Assembly (NCBI GenBank): GCA_026225945.1
Contig: JAMJFZ010001630.1
Location: 1 to 64,000, forward strand
Length of the DNA: 64,000 nucleotides
Direction: 5' to 3'
Source: Cricetomys ansorgei
Taxonomy: Eukaryota; Chordata; Mammalia; Rodentia; Nesomyidae
The notes beneath the pieces are model-generated. The model saw only the letters and a program-made list of their open reading frames with translations. It was not told where the DNA came from and did not search any database. This document shows positions 22,761 through 34,797 of the stretch, piece after piece (positions within the stretch are counted from its first letter, which is position 1; each line of letters begins with the position of its first letter). The translations under genes were made by a program, and so were the position numbers.

Positions 22761-25042
22761 AATTACATGCACACCCATACAAACTCGTGTTCTGGTGTTT
22801 CCATTGGCTAACTATACTGCTATTTGAGCCCAAAGGTAGGCACTTAGAATCAACAACAATCAATATTCATGATTATCTGTGTTCTTTCAAAGCATGAATG
22901 TTGATAATTGAAAAATCAGTCAAATAATATCAACATAACTTTTTATGTAATTCTATTACATTCTGTGCATCAATTACTCATTTTACATCTATGTCTGTAT
23001 CATTTAACTTTGATAATGATGCATGTATGATAAATGTTGTCTTTGAATTTTAAATACTCTATCTAACCATCTTTTATACACTGAGCAGACCTTAGCAAAT
23101 GCAGAGTAAAGGGTGCTCTTTTCACATAGACAGGTTGTGAGCTTGTAGCATTGGGGAGAGGAGAAGTATTCGGGAGTATACATCCAAACAACCTTTATAG
23201 GACTCCTGTGGAAGATACTTTAAATGCCTGTCAACAACACCCTGTCAGAATCCACCACATAGCACAAGTTCTCAGGCATGTAACCAGCTGCCAACAAAAA
23301 CTCCAACTGAAGCTTTTCATTGAGAGAGAGAAAACAAAACAGAATGAAACACAGTCAAGAATTCCAGGAAATAAATTACTTTTGATTTGGAGGCAAAGTA
23401 TCTGAAACAGATGGACTACTGAGAAGAAGTAGACTTGCCAATTTTTTTTTTTAAAAAAAATCTATTCTTGTTAATCAGTAATGAACACCAAATTATAGAA
23501 GGGGCTGTCCCACATTTTAAGAGCCCCCCAAAACACCTCAGAGATGGCACACTGTAGGGCTCTCAGCCTATGTGGATACATGGAAGTAACGCCAAGCTTA
23601 ATGTTGGCTGGGATATGCTCTTCCTTTGAAGTAATAGACGCCGTGGTGGCAGTCTGAGCAGGCCATCTGGGGCATTGCATGGAACCATTTTGGAACTGCA
23701 CCGCGCTCGGTGCAGGTTTATAGCTTCTCAAATACTAAAATTCTAGAGTCCAACAGATAAAGGAATTTCTTCCCAAAAGTAGAGATTTCCAGTAGTTAAA
23801 ATTTATTCAAGGTTTCACGAGTTTTTCATGGGAAAAGCTAAAATAGTTATTTGATGGTTGCATACAACAGACTATATGCTTCTATATGTAGGTATAATTT
23901 GAAACGCATGTGTATGCTCCATGCAGATTGTGGTGCTTAGCTTAGCTAAGGCCCTCCAGACTCCAATCTGTTGGGCTCTAGATACTATAAACATCCACTG
24001 CAGCTACAGAACCTTCTCCTCCATGGGACAAACTTTATCTTCTGCTTAAAACAAGGAGCAAACTTGTGAGCACATAGGTGATAATTCACCAAGTATAATC
24101 TCTCTTTATTTTAAAGGTGACTTTATTTGAATTATTAAATAAGTTTTTAGATATAAAAGTACTTTCTCGGAAGGAAAAAAAAAATCCGAAAGTTATAATG
24201 AAGGAGATGATACCATACTACGAAAGGCTAAATTAGACAACATGTTAGGCACCTTCGATTAAAATAAGATGTCTTACAAAAGTCAACGGCACGAGATTTA
24301 TTTTCATTATAAAGAAGGAAACAGAAAGCACTACGATAAAGAAATAGAACAGTAACTGAAAAACGGGAGAGATTTACCAGGTCAGAAAGCATACTAATAA
24401 GATCAAAGCAAGCCGGAAATGGAGGATAGCGTAAGAAAAGGGATAACTACATAGGATAGCACCTGAGCTTGCTGTTCATATCCCTGCTGTCTGTCAATCC
24501 CTACGTGTCCGAGGAACATTGTACCTGGGAAACATTTCTTTTTTCTTTTTTTTTTAACCAAATACATAGACTTCAAGAAAATCACAAGCTCAAGAGAGAG
24601 CGCTATTGCTTACTAACAGCCTGCTGTTCTGTCCCCCCCCCCACTAGAACACTCACATGAATCTATGGTCAAAAACAAACAAACAAACAGAAAAGTAAAG
24701 TAACATCGCCCATCAACAAGGTCAATAAGCCTTTGGTTTTAGTTGGATCAGTACTTTTCATGCCCGTATCTCCCCATTAAAAACAGATAAAGTTACTTAC
24801 TTTGTAAATAAATGAAGGACAAATAAAGCTACCTTGGAGTTAAGAAAATTAAGGTAAGTCTACTCTGTGAGTTAGTGGCGATGATGTTAATTTAAATTAA
24901 AAGTGTGGAAGAAAAAGGCGTTGGGTTGAGTTTGGGATTCAAACAGCGGAATCTTCTCTGACGTTCAAATTCCCCGTGCTCCCCTTGAGGTTTTAGGATC
25001 GACAGAAAGAACTGCCCGCTTGAAACAGCAGCAGAAGCAACA

Positions 25043-26468
25043 TCACAACGACGTTGATTGACTGCGAGGTTGCACGTCAATTCCCTCGACAACCCTAACC
25101 AGTGTTTCCCGGCTCTGGTCACATGTGGCTTCCATGTCTGTTTTCTGTGGAGGGCCAAACGTGTGTGGTTGTGAGCTATCTGTGGGTGGGCATTTTCTTT
25201 CTATGTGACTGTACATGTTGGACACCGACTTCTCGAGTTCCGCTAGGTTTCTCACGTGTCTGAGGATCCCTTTCGGATGTCTGTGTGGCTCCGCGTCGCA
25301 CAGCGGTTTGGAGGCCGGTGGCTGTGTCGTCGAGGATTTCGTCTCTCTGACACTGGCAGTGCACACGGCTGCTGGCGGACAGATGCTGTCTGTCGGTGGA
25401 ACTGGAGTTGAAGGAGGCGGCGGGCAGAGGCGCGGAGCCGGCGGTCGAGGGAGAGGAGGAAGCGATGGCGGAGGTAGAGAAGAAACAGGAGGACGAGTCG
25501 GGAGAGAAAACGTGAGGAGTGGGGGAGGAGGAGGGTTGGCAGGGGTGAGGGGGAGAGGGAAGGTAGTGAAGGCGACCGGAGGTGGAGGAAGAGGAGGCTG
25601 CCGGGTGTTGGGGGCGCGGGAAAGGTTTTCACAAGTGTTCCTTCTTGTCTCCGTATCTAACGGAGGAGTGAGAGGCTCTCTCTTAAAGCCTAGGGAATTA
25701 AAAACACAAGGTCTCCGAGGAGGAGGAGGAGAAAGTTCCAAGGTGCGGTCGACTGGAGAGGTGAGCACATCGGGTTCCGAGCGGAGTTCCACGGCTCTCG
25801 AAACAGTTGGCAGGGTTGAGAAGGAAAAGTGAGACCAGGAAGAGGAAAACGAAGAGCCTGCAGACAGAGACTTCAGCTGCTCGGTCTGCTGTATGATCAG
25901 GGTGTCTCTGTGTCCCCTTTCTTTCTCTGACCCAGGGGCATCTCCGGTTGTAAGCAGTTCGTTGCTGCTGCTACCTCTCTGGTTTGGCTGGGGTCCAGCG
26001 CTTTCGAATTGGGCTTTCTGCCTGGTGATCTGCCACTCCACCAGGTCTATGGTCTCTGGTCTGTTTGGAGCTTTCCACATCAGCCTCCTAGGAAAACTCA
26101 CAGAGTGATTCCATATCCTCTGAATCTTTTCTCTTGGGCCCCTCAGAGACTGACTCTTAGCTTGTGTTCTGGGTGGTGGAAAGGGCTCTTCGAAATCTGT
26201 TCTTGGTGAAAGGTCTGAATTTGTTGACCTTTGACCTATACTCTCCATATAAAGGGGACTGTGGGTACTTAGATCGTCCTCATCAGGAAGAAATGAGAAC
26301 GTCCTTGCTGGGTTAGGGTGGCTGTCCTTAAGTGGTCCCTCTACATGAGCCGGCTCATGAGACTCAGTGGTACTGGAAGTAAAGGCCATCCCATCCTGTT
26401 CACTGGTCCTGTCTTCTGGGACTGAGTTATTTCCCCTGCTTTGTTCAAAATGGTAGAGAAGGAAGAGA
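25043..26468 (-). CDS. Pcdh15: Protocadherin-15 CD1-specific terminal exon
   Basis: This is the coding part of the CD1 cytoplasmic tail exon. The minus-strand acceptor TTGTTCTCTTTCAAG precedes T CTC TTC CTT CTC TAC. The phase-2 entry completes Ile after the 141-nt exon or Asn after the 6-nt microexon. The exon continues about 474 residues to TGA and ends SRSQSTSL, the known CD1 end and a class I PDZ ligand. Early parts (LFLLYHFEQSRGNNSV, SKSQSLRGPREKIQR, FPRRLMWKAPNRPETIDL) match mammalian CD1. The middle third is a long proline-rich region with runs of PPPP and PPPPP separated by Leu, Thr and Phe, the likely SH3/EVH1-type interaction stretch. Near the end GILRHVRNLAELEKSVSNMY is the conserved helical block. 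Reading frames upstream of 26468 are intronic. The proline region makes Gly/Arg-rich frames open on the opposite strand. Confidence 0.95.
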
Positions 26469-28096
26469 CTTGAAAGAGAACAAGGAGACAAATTGTGATA
26501 CAGCTTTCGTAAGAAAGGCGTTTTCACGGCTAGCATTCTATGTTACACTATATGGCCTCACCATGCTAAAGCACTGATCCTGTTCTAGAAACTGTTCCTG
26601 TTTCAAGATCCTGTTCTAGAAAAGACAAGGCAGGACATCCAGAGTTGTGAGGAGGATGAGAAATTTTCATTCCAACATCAATCTCTAGTCTGTTTTTTAT
26701 TTTTTTCCTTTTCAACCCCCTCCCCAGTTAGTTTGAAAGAGCAACGTATCTGGGTCCATACATAAGAGTTTGCTCTTGTATCAGCAACGGTTTGGGAAGA
26801 GTGAGGACATGCATCTCAGCCTTTGGTTGGTGTACCCTGTCCTGCTGGAGGGTGCTTAGAGCCCACTGTTACATGCCCAGGTCTTGGCCATATCTCAGTC
26901 AGTAACTGCCCATTTTACCCCATCTCAGTAACTCTAGGAGCTAAATACATTCTCTGATATAAAACAGAACCTGTAAGATACTACAAAAGGGGATATAGCT
27001 CCCCTCTTCTCAGATTAGAAGAACGACAGTTTCTAAAGACAGAATGGAAAAATCCTCAGAGAGTTCAAAAGTCATAACTGAGGAATCAACTTCCCGCTAC
27101 AATCCCCAACTGAGTTGATTTCTTCCCATTGGAATCCTAGGCCTCATTGTTTTAAAAATACAGAAAATACAAATAGACTAGAAGTTGACATGTCCTGCAA
27201 ATGTAATGTGGCTCAAGTTTAGTCAAGATTCCCCTTCATTAAAATATTTATGTTAAAATGTCATTGTTTTAGCATGGTTAGCTCATCATGGATACTGAGC
27301 AATGCAACTTGCCCCAAGTAAGGGTGCGTTCTCATTGACGTTAAGAAGTTTCAGAGCACAAGTCAAGGGACCAAACTACAAGCACTGGGACCTTCCCTGC
27401 TGAAAGGTTAGGTGACACGTATTCGATTTTTGCCCTGAGGCTAAAATAGAACAGAAAATTAATCTTGTCGGTTGTTTAATGCTTAACTCCCAAAAGAGGA
27501 AAAATAAAATGTAAGTATTTTGAATAAGAACTAAATGATAATTCAAAATGGGGTAACAGATTAGGCAATAAAATGGTGTATCAGCTTGAAACTGGATGAC
27601 ACACACGAGCGTGCTCACAAACGGGCCTGGTTTATCGATGAACCTGAATAATTTAGAACAACTGGACAAAAACAGACAACAGGGGCTTTTGCCTTTCCTA
27701 AGCGTGGAAAGCTGTTTCGGAAATACAACAGAGAGCATTTGGCTTGATATTATAAAGCCATTAGTTTTGGAAGAAGTGATCTGTGCAGCCACATACATCG
27801 TGTGATTGAAGGAGCTCTACGTAAACAATTGTCTGCGCAGTCATAGCGTCGCATGTGACTGAAGGAACGAGATAATTGTCTGGATTAAAGACGGGGATAC
27901 CGTTGAAACCTTGCCCGGTAGGCATGGGCACTGTCACGGAAGGAAAGCTGCGCAGGGAGCGTGAAATCTCCTCTTAAACACAAATGCCTACACTGGGAAA
28001 GGTAAGGACCACTGTGCAGACCACAATACCGCTCAGTCCACCCCACTGCATCTAACTTTCTAACAGCCTAGGATTAGAATGATATTATTTACTTAC
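26469..28096. other. Pcdh15: Intron
   Basis: About 1.6 kb between the 6-nt microexon and the CD1 exon. I see no repeat with confidence and no further coding segment. Confidence 0.6.
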
Positions 28097-28102
28097 TTAT
28101 GC
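28097..28102 (-). CDS. Pcdh15: Protocadherin-15 6-nt microexon
   Basis: On the minus strand, CTCTCTCCCACCTG…TACGTAG is an acceptor with a pyrimidine tract, GCATAA is the exon and GTAAGTAAAT is a near-consensus donor. It enters and leaves in phase 2. Inserted after the 141-nt exon it gives Met-His-Asn before the CD1 exon (MHN-LFLLYHF) or Met-His-Lys before the 109-nt exon (MHK-YEMPQ). These are variants I recall in mouse CD1 and human CD3 isoforms. A six-base exon cannot be shown by similarity; the case rests on the strong flanks, phase, location and fit to known isoforms. Confidence 0.75.
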   Translation of the reverse strand, partial: A

Positions 28103-28921
28103 CTACGTATCCACAGGTGGGAGAGAGAAAACAGGTGACAGGAAAAAAAAGTTTTAGCTGTCATTAATTTGAGACGATTTTGCAATACTAACAATACTTG
28201 CTTTAAACAATACACACATCCAAGAGAGAAAAATGCATGTTTTTTTTTTTAATTTTTCTTTCCACTTATTCATACGAAAAATACCTACTAATGCTTCAGA
28301 TGAAATCTTGTGGCACTTACAGCAGTGTCTTATCGAGTAGAATTTTATCTAACAATCTATTTGCTGGAGATGTATAAAAATCCACCTTTGTAAAACACGG
28401 GTTATTCTTAATCATGAGAAAGAAGTTGTAAATGAGACCAAGAATTGCGAGTGTGCTTAACTTTAAAAATTGGTTACCGTGCACTATGTTAGGGAGACAG
28501 TACTGGGTTTTAGGAAGAAAGGAATTGTATCAGGTGGCAGATGAGTGGCGTAGAGTATTAAATTTACTCGGGTTATTAATTACTTTGTGAAGATTTGTTT
28601 TTTTCAAAATGGTCTTTTCCCTTTTTTTAAAAAAAAAAAATTGGTATTAATCCCCTTGGTGTTGGTTCATTTTATTAGAATCCATATTAAACATTTTCAA
28701 TAGAAAAAAACCAAGCATTTTAAAAAAAATGCCGTAAGGTTCAGAATTGAAATGTTGCTATCGATAATTGGAAAATCTTCTACTACAAGCTTTCAAATGC
28801 AAGTAGTCCCTCCAGACTGTTAGTTCACCCTCATCAAACTCTACTGATGGCAGATGCTGTTGTACTAAACTTGCTTTTTAAGAGAGAATATATATATCTG
28901 TGTCTACATATATATATATAT

Positions 28922-28956
<35 letters not shown>

Positions 28957-30206
28957 TCAATGTTCTTGTGTGTAAATAGTGCTAACTTCTCATTGATGCT
29001 TTTTTTTTTTTTTTTAAAACTGAACGTGGTTGCCGGGAAGAGCTGCTCGACATAATCAGAGAATCAAATCATATTGGCTCAATTCCTACTTCACCAGTGA
29101 TTCAGTGAGAGCATCACTGCCGACTTTGAAAGAGGTGAAAACACATACTTAAGGAATGAATCCTGAATGCAAATGGAGTGTTCTTTAAATCCTGTTTGAA
29201 CTTGCAAAGGATAAATATACTGCACACCCTATGCTGTAGATTGCAAATATTTATACAAAACTAAAATAGCACCCGTATCCATTTCATAGCTTCAAGTAAG
29301 ATACTAATAACACTGCAGATACTGTTCCTTCATCGATCTAAACTGGTTTTCCCAGTAGCAGCCGTTTTCATGATATCAGAGACTGGTTTTACAACTCCGA
29401 GTAAACGCCAGAAACAGTTTCCTGAGTTTCGCTCTCTTTAAGATTGTATAGTATACTTTGTTGCTTATCATGCTCCAAAGTAGTTGCTCTTGACGTCTTA
29501 GAATGAACATGAGTTAAATTGAGTCAGACTGTGTGGTTGCACCGTTTGACAGATGCAGTTGTGAACAAGCTCCGTCAAAACGGATGGCTTTAAAGTGGCT
29601 TTAAAGAAGTTCCACGGTGGTAGAGCGTTGAGCACAGCAGCCCCAGAACGGTAGGACGAGCAGAATGGTCAGAGAACACCATGCCACTTCAGATTTACAT
29701 TTTTCCTTCATGTAATATCACTATTGTAACAGTATCTTAAGAACGGCTACGATTTTAAACTGCGGAATTTGGTTTTGTGCCAAATGGGAGTTTTTTGTTT
29801 TTTGTTTTTTTTTTAATCTCAAATCAGGAATTACCATCTTACCATTCCAATTTATTGTGATCTCCTACTTGATTGCTTTTTCAAAAATCTATAGTTTTGT
29901 TCAGGAAGTTGTTCCAATATCATCAGGATTGGGAGATTAAATGTAATATCCAAACCCTACTCTGCAGTTGTGTCCTAACACAGAAACTGCTTTTTAAATA
30001 TTTTTCTGTATTTTTTTTCTTGATTTGTTCTTTCCTTTTTATTTTTGGCTATAGTTTTTCAACTTAACTTTTCAACTATTTTCCCACTTAATAGTAAAAT
30101 GGTAAGAGTATGACTAGGCTTACGGCTGTATTTCTGCACAGGCTTCCTTCTAACTTGGCTCCTAGCACCTACTCCACCCCAAAGAAGCTGTTCCCCTGCT
30201 ACTCAC
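28103..30206. other. Pcdh15: Intron with TA microsatellite
   Basis: About 2.1 kb between the 141-nt exon and the 6-nt microexon. It holds several poly(T)/poly(A) runs and a (TA)n at 28.9 kb. Nothing coding seen. Confidence 0.6.
28889..28954. repeat. (TA)n microsatellite
   Basis: ATATATATAT runs interrupted by CTGTGTCTACA and TCC, ending before CAGTCAATG. Confidence 0.9.
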
Positions 30207-30347
30207 ATGGCGCTCTCTCCCAGCTCCTCATAGAGATGTGCCCCTGGGGGCGGTGGCGGTGGGGGTGCGGCAGGTACGGGAGCTGCAGGCTTGGCCGCAG
30301 GCATGGCAGACTGGATTCTTGCAGTCTTGGTGCACTCAGCCTGGCGT
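30207..30347 (-). CDS. Pcdh15: Protocadherin-15 juxtamembrane cytoplasmic exon (141 nt)
   Basis: The minus-strand acceptor TTATTCCACTCAAG and donor GTGAGT flank an exon reading [20 protein letters not shown], a short proline run ([10 protein letters not shown]), then [10 protein letters not shown], ending in phase 2 with AT. It matches the constitutive protocadherin-15 segment just after the membrane and is the last exon common to all three tails. From here the transcript goes to the CD1 exon, directly or through the 6-nt microexon, or on to the CD2/CD3 exons. Its split codon at entry is completed by the 9-nt microexon. Confidence 0.93.
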
Positions 30348-30809
30348 CTTGAGTGGAATAAGGTTGTCTGGTCAAACTCAGTTTAGAAACCACAATGATC
30401 AATAGGCTCTTGTTTTAATAATAAGAGTTCTGTTATCAGAGGGACCCGCTTAGATCACACACAAATATCTGAACTAATATCCTTATGGTCAATATGGAAA
30501 TATTTGCCCCTTGAAGAAACAGTGGAATTCACAGAAATATTTTCAAATTCATCTGATTTCTACTAACACCCACATCACAGGCGTTAGAGGTGATCTGTGG
30601 TTTTAAATGTCACAGGCAGTATTTAATTCCTTTCTTGAAATTAATTGTGGAAATGATTAAAACGCACCTTACCATTCATATTACTATAATTATATACATT
30701 TTTTGTATAATGTACAATTTTGTATAATATACAATTATACACTATAATTATAGAATTATATACATACTATAAATACATACAATTATAACAAATTGTCTAA
30801 GATCAGCTT

Positions 30810-30853
<44 letters not shown>

Positions 30854-30989
30854 TCAAAATCTTAAACCTAAATAGATGCTAAGACAATAATACCCAGTTC
30901 AGGATGGTACGACTACTTAATCAATATAATCTGTGATTTGTTTTCCATTACATCAAATCATGGGCAAAAATATACATAATTATACTTAC
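30348..30989. other. Pcdh15: Intron with CA microsatellite
   Basis: About 640 bp between the 9-nt microexon and the 141-nt exon, AT-rich, with a (CA)n at 30.81 kb. Confidence 0.7.
30813..30850. repeat. (CA)n microsatellite
   Basis: Nineteen uninterrupted AC dinucleotides within the intron just downstream of the 9-nt microexon. Confidence 0.95.
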
Positions 30990-30998
30990 ACTTTAAAT
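30990..30998 (-). CDS. Pcdh15: Protocadherin-15 9-nt microexon
   Basis: On the minus strand TGCCTTCCAAAACAG is the acceptor, ATTTAAAGT the exon and GTAAGTATA a consensus donor. The preceding exon ends CGA CA and the next starts A CGC CAG. Insertion gives CGA CAA TTT AAA GTA CGC CAG, that is R-Q-F-K-V-R-Q, exactly the conserved protocadherin-15 sequence SYRQFKVRQAE. Skipping it would still be in frame (R-Q-R-Q). The exact fit of both split codons and the residues makes this call strong despite its size. Confidence 0.9.
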
Positions 30999-31734
30999 CT
31001 GTTTTGGAAGGCAGTGAGTAAGAGGAAGAGAAAGCAACATTAGAAATGCAGTGCCAATGGCTTTATAACACGATTTGCTATAGATTATGAATAATTTCCT
31101 GATTAAGCCCATAATGACAGCGTTAGTGACCCAGCAGGGACAGGAACGACTTCCATTTGGCAAGTGAACGGGTAGACCCCTCTGTTGCAGACTCACAAGT
31201 TATTAAAACACAAAGAAATAAGTAAGTAAGCTGAAGTGAACAAGAAAAAAAAAAACTATTAAAACCTGGAGCTGTGAGCTTCAACTCTAACAAGGAAACA
31301 GAAACCCGATATCTGTAAAGGCTTTGGTTGGATTACTCCATTGGAGGAGTACTGATTTTACTGATATCAGGATACGATACATTTCTTTGAGGAACGGTTG
31401 ATGTCGAAGGAGAAAGAACACTACAGAAAGAGTGTGGAAATTAATACCAGATTGATGGTTTAGTGATTTGCAGCGATTTGTCAATACTGTTTATGAGGAA
31501 TTTTAGATCTAATGATACAGTCAACTTGTGAAGAAAGCATTAAGCTTAACTTGTATCAACCCAAAAGTCACGCTTGCAAATTCACAAGACCCTAGTGCTG
31601 AAACTGTCCATTGAACATCGGTCTTCACACGGAACATACTTTGGACATTTCAAGGTTGGAATTCACCCACGCATTCAATTTAAGAGAAAACTGTTTAGTG
31701 ACCGCAAAGAAGGTGCGATGAATAGTTTTGGTTG

Positions 31735-32210
31735 TCAACTGGCCACACTTGGGAAGAGGGAGCCTTGCTGAGGAGTCGTTTCTATCAGGCTGGCCTATGG
31801 GTGTGTTGGTTACTTTGTGCAATTTTTGTTGACTGCTCACTAGCTAGCGTCATCTGGGAAGAAGGAACCACAACTGAGAAAATGCTTTCATCGGATTCAC
31901 TTTAGGTAGGTCTGTGGGACATTTTCTTGATTAGTGATTGATGTGGGAGGGCCCAGACCACTGTGGGCGGAGCTTACGTGCTTGACTGTATAAGAAAGAC
32001 AGCTGAACAGGAGTCTGGAAGCAAACCCCCAGGCAGAATTTCTCTGTTGCTTGTATTTCAGTTCCTGCCTCTGGGTTCCTGTCTTGGGCTCTGGCCTTGC
32101 CTTCCCTTGGTTATGGATTATATAACCTGTAAGCCAAACAATCCCTTTCTTCCTCAAGTTGGTTTCGGCCAGTGTTTCATCAGAGCACCAGAAAGCAAAC
32201 GAGGACAGAA
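31735..32210 (+). repeat. Rodent interspersed repeat (hAT/Charlie-like, about 470 bp)
   Basis: Landmarks are GGTTGTCAACTGGCCACAC, AGCGTCATCTGGGAAGAAGG, TTGATTAGTGATTGATGTGGG, GGGCCCAGACCACTGTGGG, TGTATAAGAAAGACAGCTGA, AACCTGTAAGCCAAACAATC and the end GTGTTTCATCAGAGCACCAG. This is an abundant rodent medium-reiterated element. I think it is a nonautonomous DNA transposon, but I cannot name the family with certainty. Confidence 0.55.
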
Positions 32211-32801
32211 AGGGATCAGTGTAAGGATCTAAGATATGAGGAACATCTTGATACTTTCCCCTGCAGGTATGTTAAATAACGAATAGCTTTTCTACCATTA
32301 TTTCTTACTGTTTGTTATATCAAGTATGTGTATGATCTATTGTAATTGCCCATTATTTACTTTTTGTGGCACCTTCGGGGCTATGTCTCTTTTTATCCGA
32401 TTCTCTATTTTTTTTTTTTTTAAAAAATGCCTGTCAGTAGGAATGCATTTAAAACATGCAGCCCTCATCACTAATTTCTCATACCTGGTATCAGGCACCT
32501 AAAGTACAGATACTTAAAACACTTAAATTCCTTGAACATCACAGATCTGAAATAGTTTTTACACGTAGATAACCCAAGCAAGTACACTCTACTCTGGGAA
32601 GGAGAAAGACGTAGGCTCTACCTAGCATTTCTGACAAGGTATGCCCTAGCAAGGGTTCCAGGAAGAGAGAAACCTCATCAAATCCCAGAGGGGTGGTGCT
32701 GAGAGTTTATCACGGTTTTGCTAACACTGCATTGTCTTCATGGAGGTAAATGTGACTGCATGGATTACAAACGAGACAAAACAAAACAAAAAAAAAACCT
32801 C

Positions 32802-32881
32802 ACCACCACCACCACCACCACCACCACCACCATCACCACCACCACCACCACCACCACCACCACCACCAACAACAACAACAA
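32802..32881. repeat. (CCA)n microsatellite with CAA tail
   Basis: About 66 bp of CCA units with one CAT interruption, followed by four CAA units. Confidence 0.95.
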
Positions 32882-33272
32882 AATAACAAATGAACATGAC
32901 AGTGTCTGGCCAGGTTAGAGCCTCTGAAATCCTTTCCTGGAAGCTGGGCAAACCGGGATTCTGATACATCCTAGTGCTTTATCTCTTGCTTTTTGTTAAA
33001 AGCGTTTGATGCACAGAAGAAGATGCACAAAGCCAGGGAAGGAGAAACAGTCCCCTGAGCAAAGACTTATTGGGAACAAACAAACACACACACTAAGAAA
33101 TGTACGGGAAGTCTTCGTTGTTGCCCTTGAGGAAGGCTTACTGGTACGGGCGGGAGATCGCAAGTACGTGATAGTTACACCGTCATCATTTTGCAGCCTC
33201 GAGAGCTACTTTACCAGGCAGCTTCCCGTGTGCCTTCCTAAGGACTACCCGTCGGGCGGCGCCCCGTACTTA

Positions 33273-33494
<222 letters not shown>

Positions 33495-34344
33495 TCATTG
33501 TGAGACAGTTGAATAGAAAACAAAACAAAACAAACAAAACATTACGTTAGAAGAGAGAAGTCGATTTGAAATTAAAATATATCTTGTGAAATCCTTTAGT
33601 ATTTTGAAGTAAAAAGCAAACTGTGTGTGATAGGTAATATTCATTATTACTAACTCGACACCCGGGAAGCAAACTACTCTACCACAATGGACCACAGTCT
33701 GGTATCCTGAGCCAAGACAAGTTTTTCTCCCTTAGGTTGCCTTTGTTAGAGTTACTTCACCATAGCAACAAGAAAGGAAACGACAGATGGTAATTATACA
33801 CCGTTTACTCCAAGAAGCAAGAAGAAGTGATTGTGAGTGAGCACTGTCACGGTAAATAACATTAAAGTTTGAGGAGAGAGACAGGCGTAGCCTCGTTCAT
33901 GACAGGATACGGGTTTAGGCTGTGAGTTTATGCTTTTAGGTACCAATTAAACAAAGAGAGATCCAGTCTGTGCATGGCAGCCCGCGGCAGCAGTCACAGA
34001 GTTGGGGAGGCTGAGATGTAGGATCCCCAGTTTCTGCTGGCAATTGGCCTTCCGTGTAAGAATTCTAATGGTCCCATCAGTCAATATCCATTTAGAAGCT
34101 ACTTATTTTCTTAACTAAATATATATATATTTATATTTCTTATATAACTATAAGATAATTAAAAGGCTCATGTGTGTTTTTCACAAATCTGTTTTTACAG
34201 ATTAAAAAAATACATTCATTATAATAAATTTCCTAGATCATGGTTGGATGGTGAACATAATAAAGGTTTATTCATTTTATTTGCATTATTTACCAGATAA
34301 AGATTCTAAATGAAGCACAGAGTGAGTGAGAGTCGTATTACAGG

Positions 34345-34460
34345 AAATGTGGGTAGATGGTTCGGTACACTGTTTCGTTGGTAGAGTGCTTTTCTAGCAT
34401 GTGTGAGGTTCTGGATTTGATCCCCATGAAGCTCTGGAAGCTGGGTCCCAGAGTGAAACT
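34345..34460 (+). mobile_element. ID-like SINE (tRNA-Ala-derived), diverged
   Basis: TTGGTAGAGTGCTTTTCTAG, CATGTGTGAGGTTCTGGATTTGATCCCC is a recognisable ID/BC1-type head, with an unclear tail. Confidence 0.6.
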
Positions 34461-34595
34461 CATATGTGTGTGGATTCGTTGGCCTCGGTGTCATTTCGTG
34501 TCATTTTTCCTGTCAGTTGTAACTCTGCTACAAAGTTCAGATGAAGAACTTCTCTTTCCCAGCTTTTATTAAATGAATATAAATGAATTCATATA

Positions 34596-34797
34596 CATAA
34601 CACATTTATATATACAAGCACATGTGAATACACACACATATATTTATGTGTGTACATAGTTTTATATGTGTGTATCTCTTCTCTCTTCTCTTCCACCCCT
34701 TTGTCTCTCTCTGTCTTTATCTCTCTGTCTCTCTCTCTGTCTCTCTGTCTCTCTCTGTCTCTCTCTATATATACATATGTGTGTGTGTGTGTGTTCT
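34596..34797. repeat. Compound (TA/CA), (CTGTCT)n and (TG)n simple repeat
   Basis: Alternating ACATATATA, then CTCTGTCTCTCT repeats, then ATATATACATATG and a (TG)n run. Confidence 0.85.

Larger units (their letters stand above)
21033..25042. other. Pcdh15: Intron / CD1 3' UTR; SINEs
   Basis: For CD1 transcripts the part just below 25043 is 3' UTR; for CD2 and CD3 routes it is intron. Minus-strand AATAAA motifs (plus TTTATT) occur near 24122 and 24299, 0.75-0.9 kb past the CD1 stop. B3/B2-type SINEs lie at 21.27-21.75 kb and a degenerate SINE at 22.6 kb. No coding segment is supported. Confidence 0.55.

Noticed and set aside
24480..24545. Possible exon reading GHVGIDRQQGYEQQAQ on the gene strand
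   Set aside because: The putative acceptor is preceded by an A-rich rather than pyrimidine-rich stretch, and no reading frame fits the phase of neighbouring exons without a stop.
25215..25832. 205-codon plus-strand Gly/Arg-rich frame opposite the CD1 exon
   Set aside because: It is the mirror of the proline-rich coding strand; composition follows from CCN codons and there is no independent support.
32721..32969. Poly-Thr / poly-Gly frames at 32.8 kb
   Set aside because: Products of the CCA trinucleotide microsatellite.
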